From: Ostrinia nubilalis
Lineage: Eukaryota > Arthropoda > Insecta > Lepidoptera > Crambidae
DNA length: 64,000 nucleotides
Assembly: GCF_963855985.1 (NCBI RefSeq)
Contig: NW_026973571.1
Location: 290,001-354,000, forward strand
Direction of reading: 5' to 3'
The notes beneath the pieces were generated by a model. The model ran no database searches, had not been told where the DNA came from, and saw nothing but the letters and a program-made list of their open reading frames with translations. This document shows positions 62,427-64,000 of this stretch, piece after piece (within the stretch, counting starts at the first letter, position 1; every line of letters begins with the position of its first letter). The translations under genes and the position numbers were made by a program.

Positions 62427-63284
62427 ACAATGTTAGCATGTTAGTTTTAAGATCATAAAGAAATATAATAAGAAAAGAATTATCATTAAAGAAAAGAAAG
62501 AAAAGAAAAATATAGTAAAAATAATAAAGAAAAATACAAATAAAAGAATAAAATGGAGAAAAAAATAACATCTCCAAGAAATCTGCACGAGAAAAAAAAA
62601 CCTAACCTAAGTCAACCCTTAGTAATTTCACGCCCAAAACTCTACCGGCTCTACGTAGAGTCACGGACTCTATACCAAAGTTGTAGCTCTCGGCAAACTA
62701 CACTAATAGCCGAAAACCTAATACATCCGGACATACTATTTGTAACACCATTATAACACCATATTAAATTTTAATACTTGTTTCATGATTATTATTTTAT
62801 TTCTAATGACATCATAACTATATATATTTGACACTAATTGAAATTGAATTATAATATGTTTGGACGACCAATACTGCTGGAATTTATTTACTTTTTATTT
62901 TATTTTTTGTTTGTAGGTGCGCGTGTAACGCTCTGAACAATATGGGATGAACTAAATTGTCGAATCGCGCGCAATCAATCATTCGATTGCACGAACCGGT
63001 TTTGCGGGCGTCGAGACACTCAACAACGCGTAAAAATGTCACTCTTTACGAATATTACACATTAACACAATATTACTTCACCATTACTACACACACACCT
63101 ATACAAACAGTTTTATCTTTTTATTAGTATTCTTTTCATTAGTATTTTTAATAGACGTAGTCTTATCATCCTTACCGATTTCCCGCCTTTTGTATTTATC
63201 TGTGCACTAATATTACTATTTATGTATGTTTATCTAGACAATTTTATGCAGCTCACTATTTTATTTATTTTATCAATAGTCCGT
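62427..63284. other. Unassigned AT-rich spacer
   Basis: An A/G-rich stretch (AAAGAAAAG-type, about 62455-62580) is followed by mixed sequence. Short frames only. TCTACGTAGAGTCACGG near 62650 and GCGCGCAATCAATC near 62970 are unremarkable. Confidence 0.35.
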
Positions 63285-63545
63285 GACCCTCACTCGGCAT
63301 GGGGCACACTGAAAACCAGCGCCGTGGCCTTCGTCACCGTGGGCCACGGCATATGCTGAGTGGGGTCCCGTTGCAGTGGGCATCTTGTTGGTGGATGGGT
63401 GGCACTGCTCAGTTTGCTCTTGTTTTTATATTTTCTTCTTTTATTATTATGTGCCACTGTCATGTCTATGTAATTGCCTGTATTTGTGTGATGTCCGTTG
63501 TAATAATAAATTTATCTTTCTATCTTTCTATCTTTCTAATAGTTG
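63285..63545 (+). mobile_element. LINE 3' end with TATCTTTC repeat tail
   Basis: A GC-richer 3'UTR-like part (CACTCGGCATGGGGCACACT, CCACGGCATATGCTGAGTGG), then a T-rich part and AATAATAAATTTATCTTTCT with (TATCTTTC)3. Tails like this end some Jockey-like LINEs of Lepidoptera, as I recall. The 92-codon frame here (63299-63577) is not called. Confidence 0.55.
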
Positions 63546-64000
63546 CCAAGATAAAGAATTTAGAAAATTTTCCCTAATTTTAAGTTACGTAATTTGAAAC
63601 CAAAAATGACCCCCCTAAATTTTGAAGTTAGAATTTTGAATTTTTGAGAGTATGTAGAACCGGCCGAAAAAATGATCTGAGCGTTGAAATATTTTAAAAA
63701 TATAGTCCCGTTTCCAAAATAAGTCACCCCAAAGTTAAGAAAAATTTTTTGTTAACAGGCTAAGGGTTGACTAAATTTGCAAACTCTTGTCTTACTTAAA
63801 ATTAAATTAAAAATAAACTACGATAACTACACTAAATAACTTATTGTCTATTTGCAGGATATGGTCGTCCCCAGCAGCTGGCGCCGGTGTCGTTGTCGTG
63901 GTGCTCGTCGTTCACCCCCAGGAAGCCCGGGAAGTTAGGGGTTGCACCACTTTCTGCAAGTAGCCCCCGGAGCCTTCAAATGCGCCCGAGGGATGGTGCT
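63546..64000. other. Unassigned right edge
   Basis: AT-rich, then GC-rich from about 63860 (CCAGCAGCTGGCGCCGGTGT). The GC-rich end could be the start of another element that continues outside the window; no motif confirms it. Confidence 0.3.

Noticed and set aside
63299..63577. 92-codon frame near the right edge
   Set aside because: It lies in a LINE 3'UTR with a simple-repeat tail and shows no domain.

Overview
The window looks like a gene-free, repeat-packed stretch of an insect nuclear genome, most likely from a moth or butterfly. I see no host protein-coding gene, rRNA or functional tRNA. The evidence for Lepidoptera is the set of repeat families: tRNA-headed SINEs, LINE tails carrying the GGCCTTTGTCCAGCAGTGG and GGCCGGCAACGCACCTG motifs, a mag-like gypsy, a CsRn1-like gypsy with the CHCC gag motif, a BEL/Pao element, and a CR1-like LINE whose ORF1 resembles the baculovirus FP domain. 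Such density of nested elements fits heterochromatin or a W chromosome, but that is inference. Labels used below: GY-1, GY-2 and GY-3 are gypsy-type LTR elements, LX is a non-coding LTR family, BEL-1 is a BEL/Pao element, and L-A, L-B and L-C are LINEs. Layout: (1) 1-4504 is non-coding and carries several unrelated tandem repeats. (2) 4505-6907 is a 5'-truncated plus-strand LX copy with a SINE in its LTR. (3) 7583-28222 is one 412/mdg1-like gypsy element (GY-1, minus strand) with 140-bp LTRs and an ACAT duplication. Its pol is split by a 9.2-kb LX copy (10527-19715), which itself holds a 2.3-kb TIR transposon and other insertions. Its gag is split by a lepidopteran interspersed repeat (about 21727-27329), which in turn holds an intact young mag-like element (GY-2, 21836-26668). 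(4) 28223-30157 is tandem repeats and unassigned sequence. (5) 30158-33806 is a 3'-truncated BEL/Pao element joined to a decayed RTE-like reverse transcriptase (to about 35110). (6) 36177-38014 is a TIR transposon with CCGAAA subterminal repeats, hosting an inverted-dimer mariner-like element. (7) About 38015-62037 is a plus-strand LINE (L-B) torn into three pieces. A full-length minus-strand LINE (L-A, 39731-44021) sits in its ORF1, and a CsRn1-like gypsy (GY-3, 48686-61696) sits in its 3'UTR. GY-3's integrase is split by a CR1-like LINE (L-C, about 50647-57890), and L-C carries two large palindromic TA-flanked elements, one of which contains a LINE tail. (8) 62038-64000 holds a second SINE copy, a LINE 3' end and unassigned sequence. 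The genes do not form a cellular pathway. They are replication genes of selfish elements, mostly broken by later insertions. The exceptions are GY-2, whose gag-pol frame is open and whose LTRs appear identical, and the long open ORF2 frames of L-A and L-B. The most useful outcome is a readable relative chronology: target-site duplications and resumption of interrupted reading frames show which element jumped into which.
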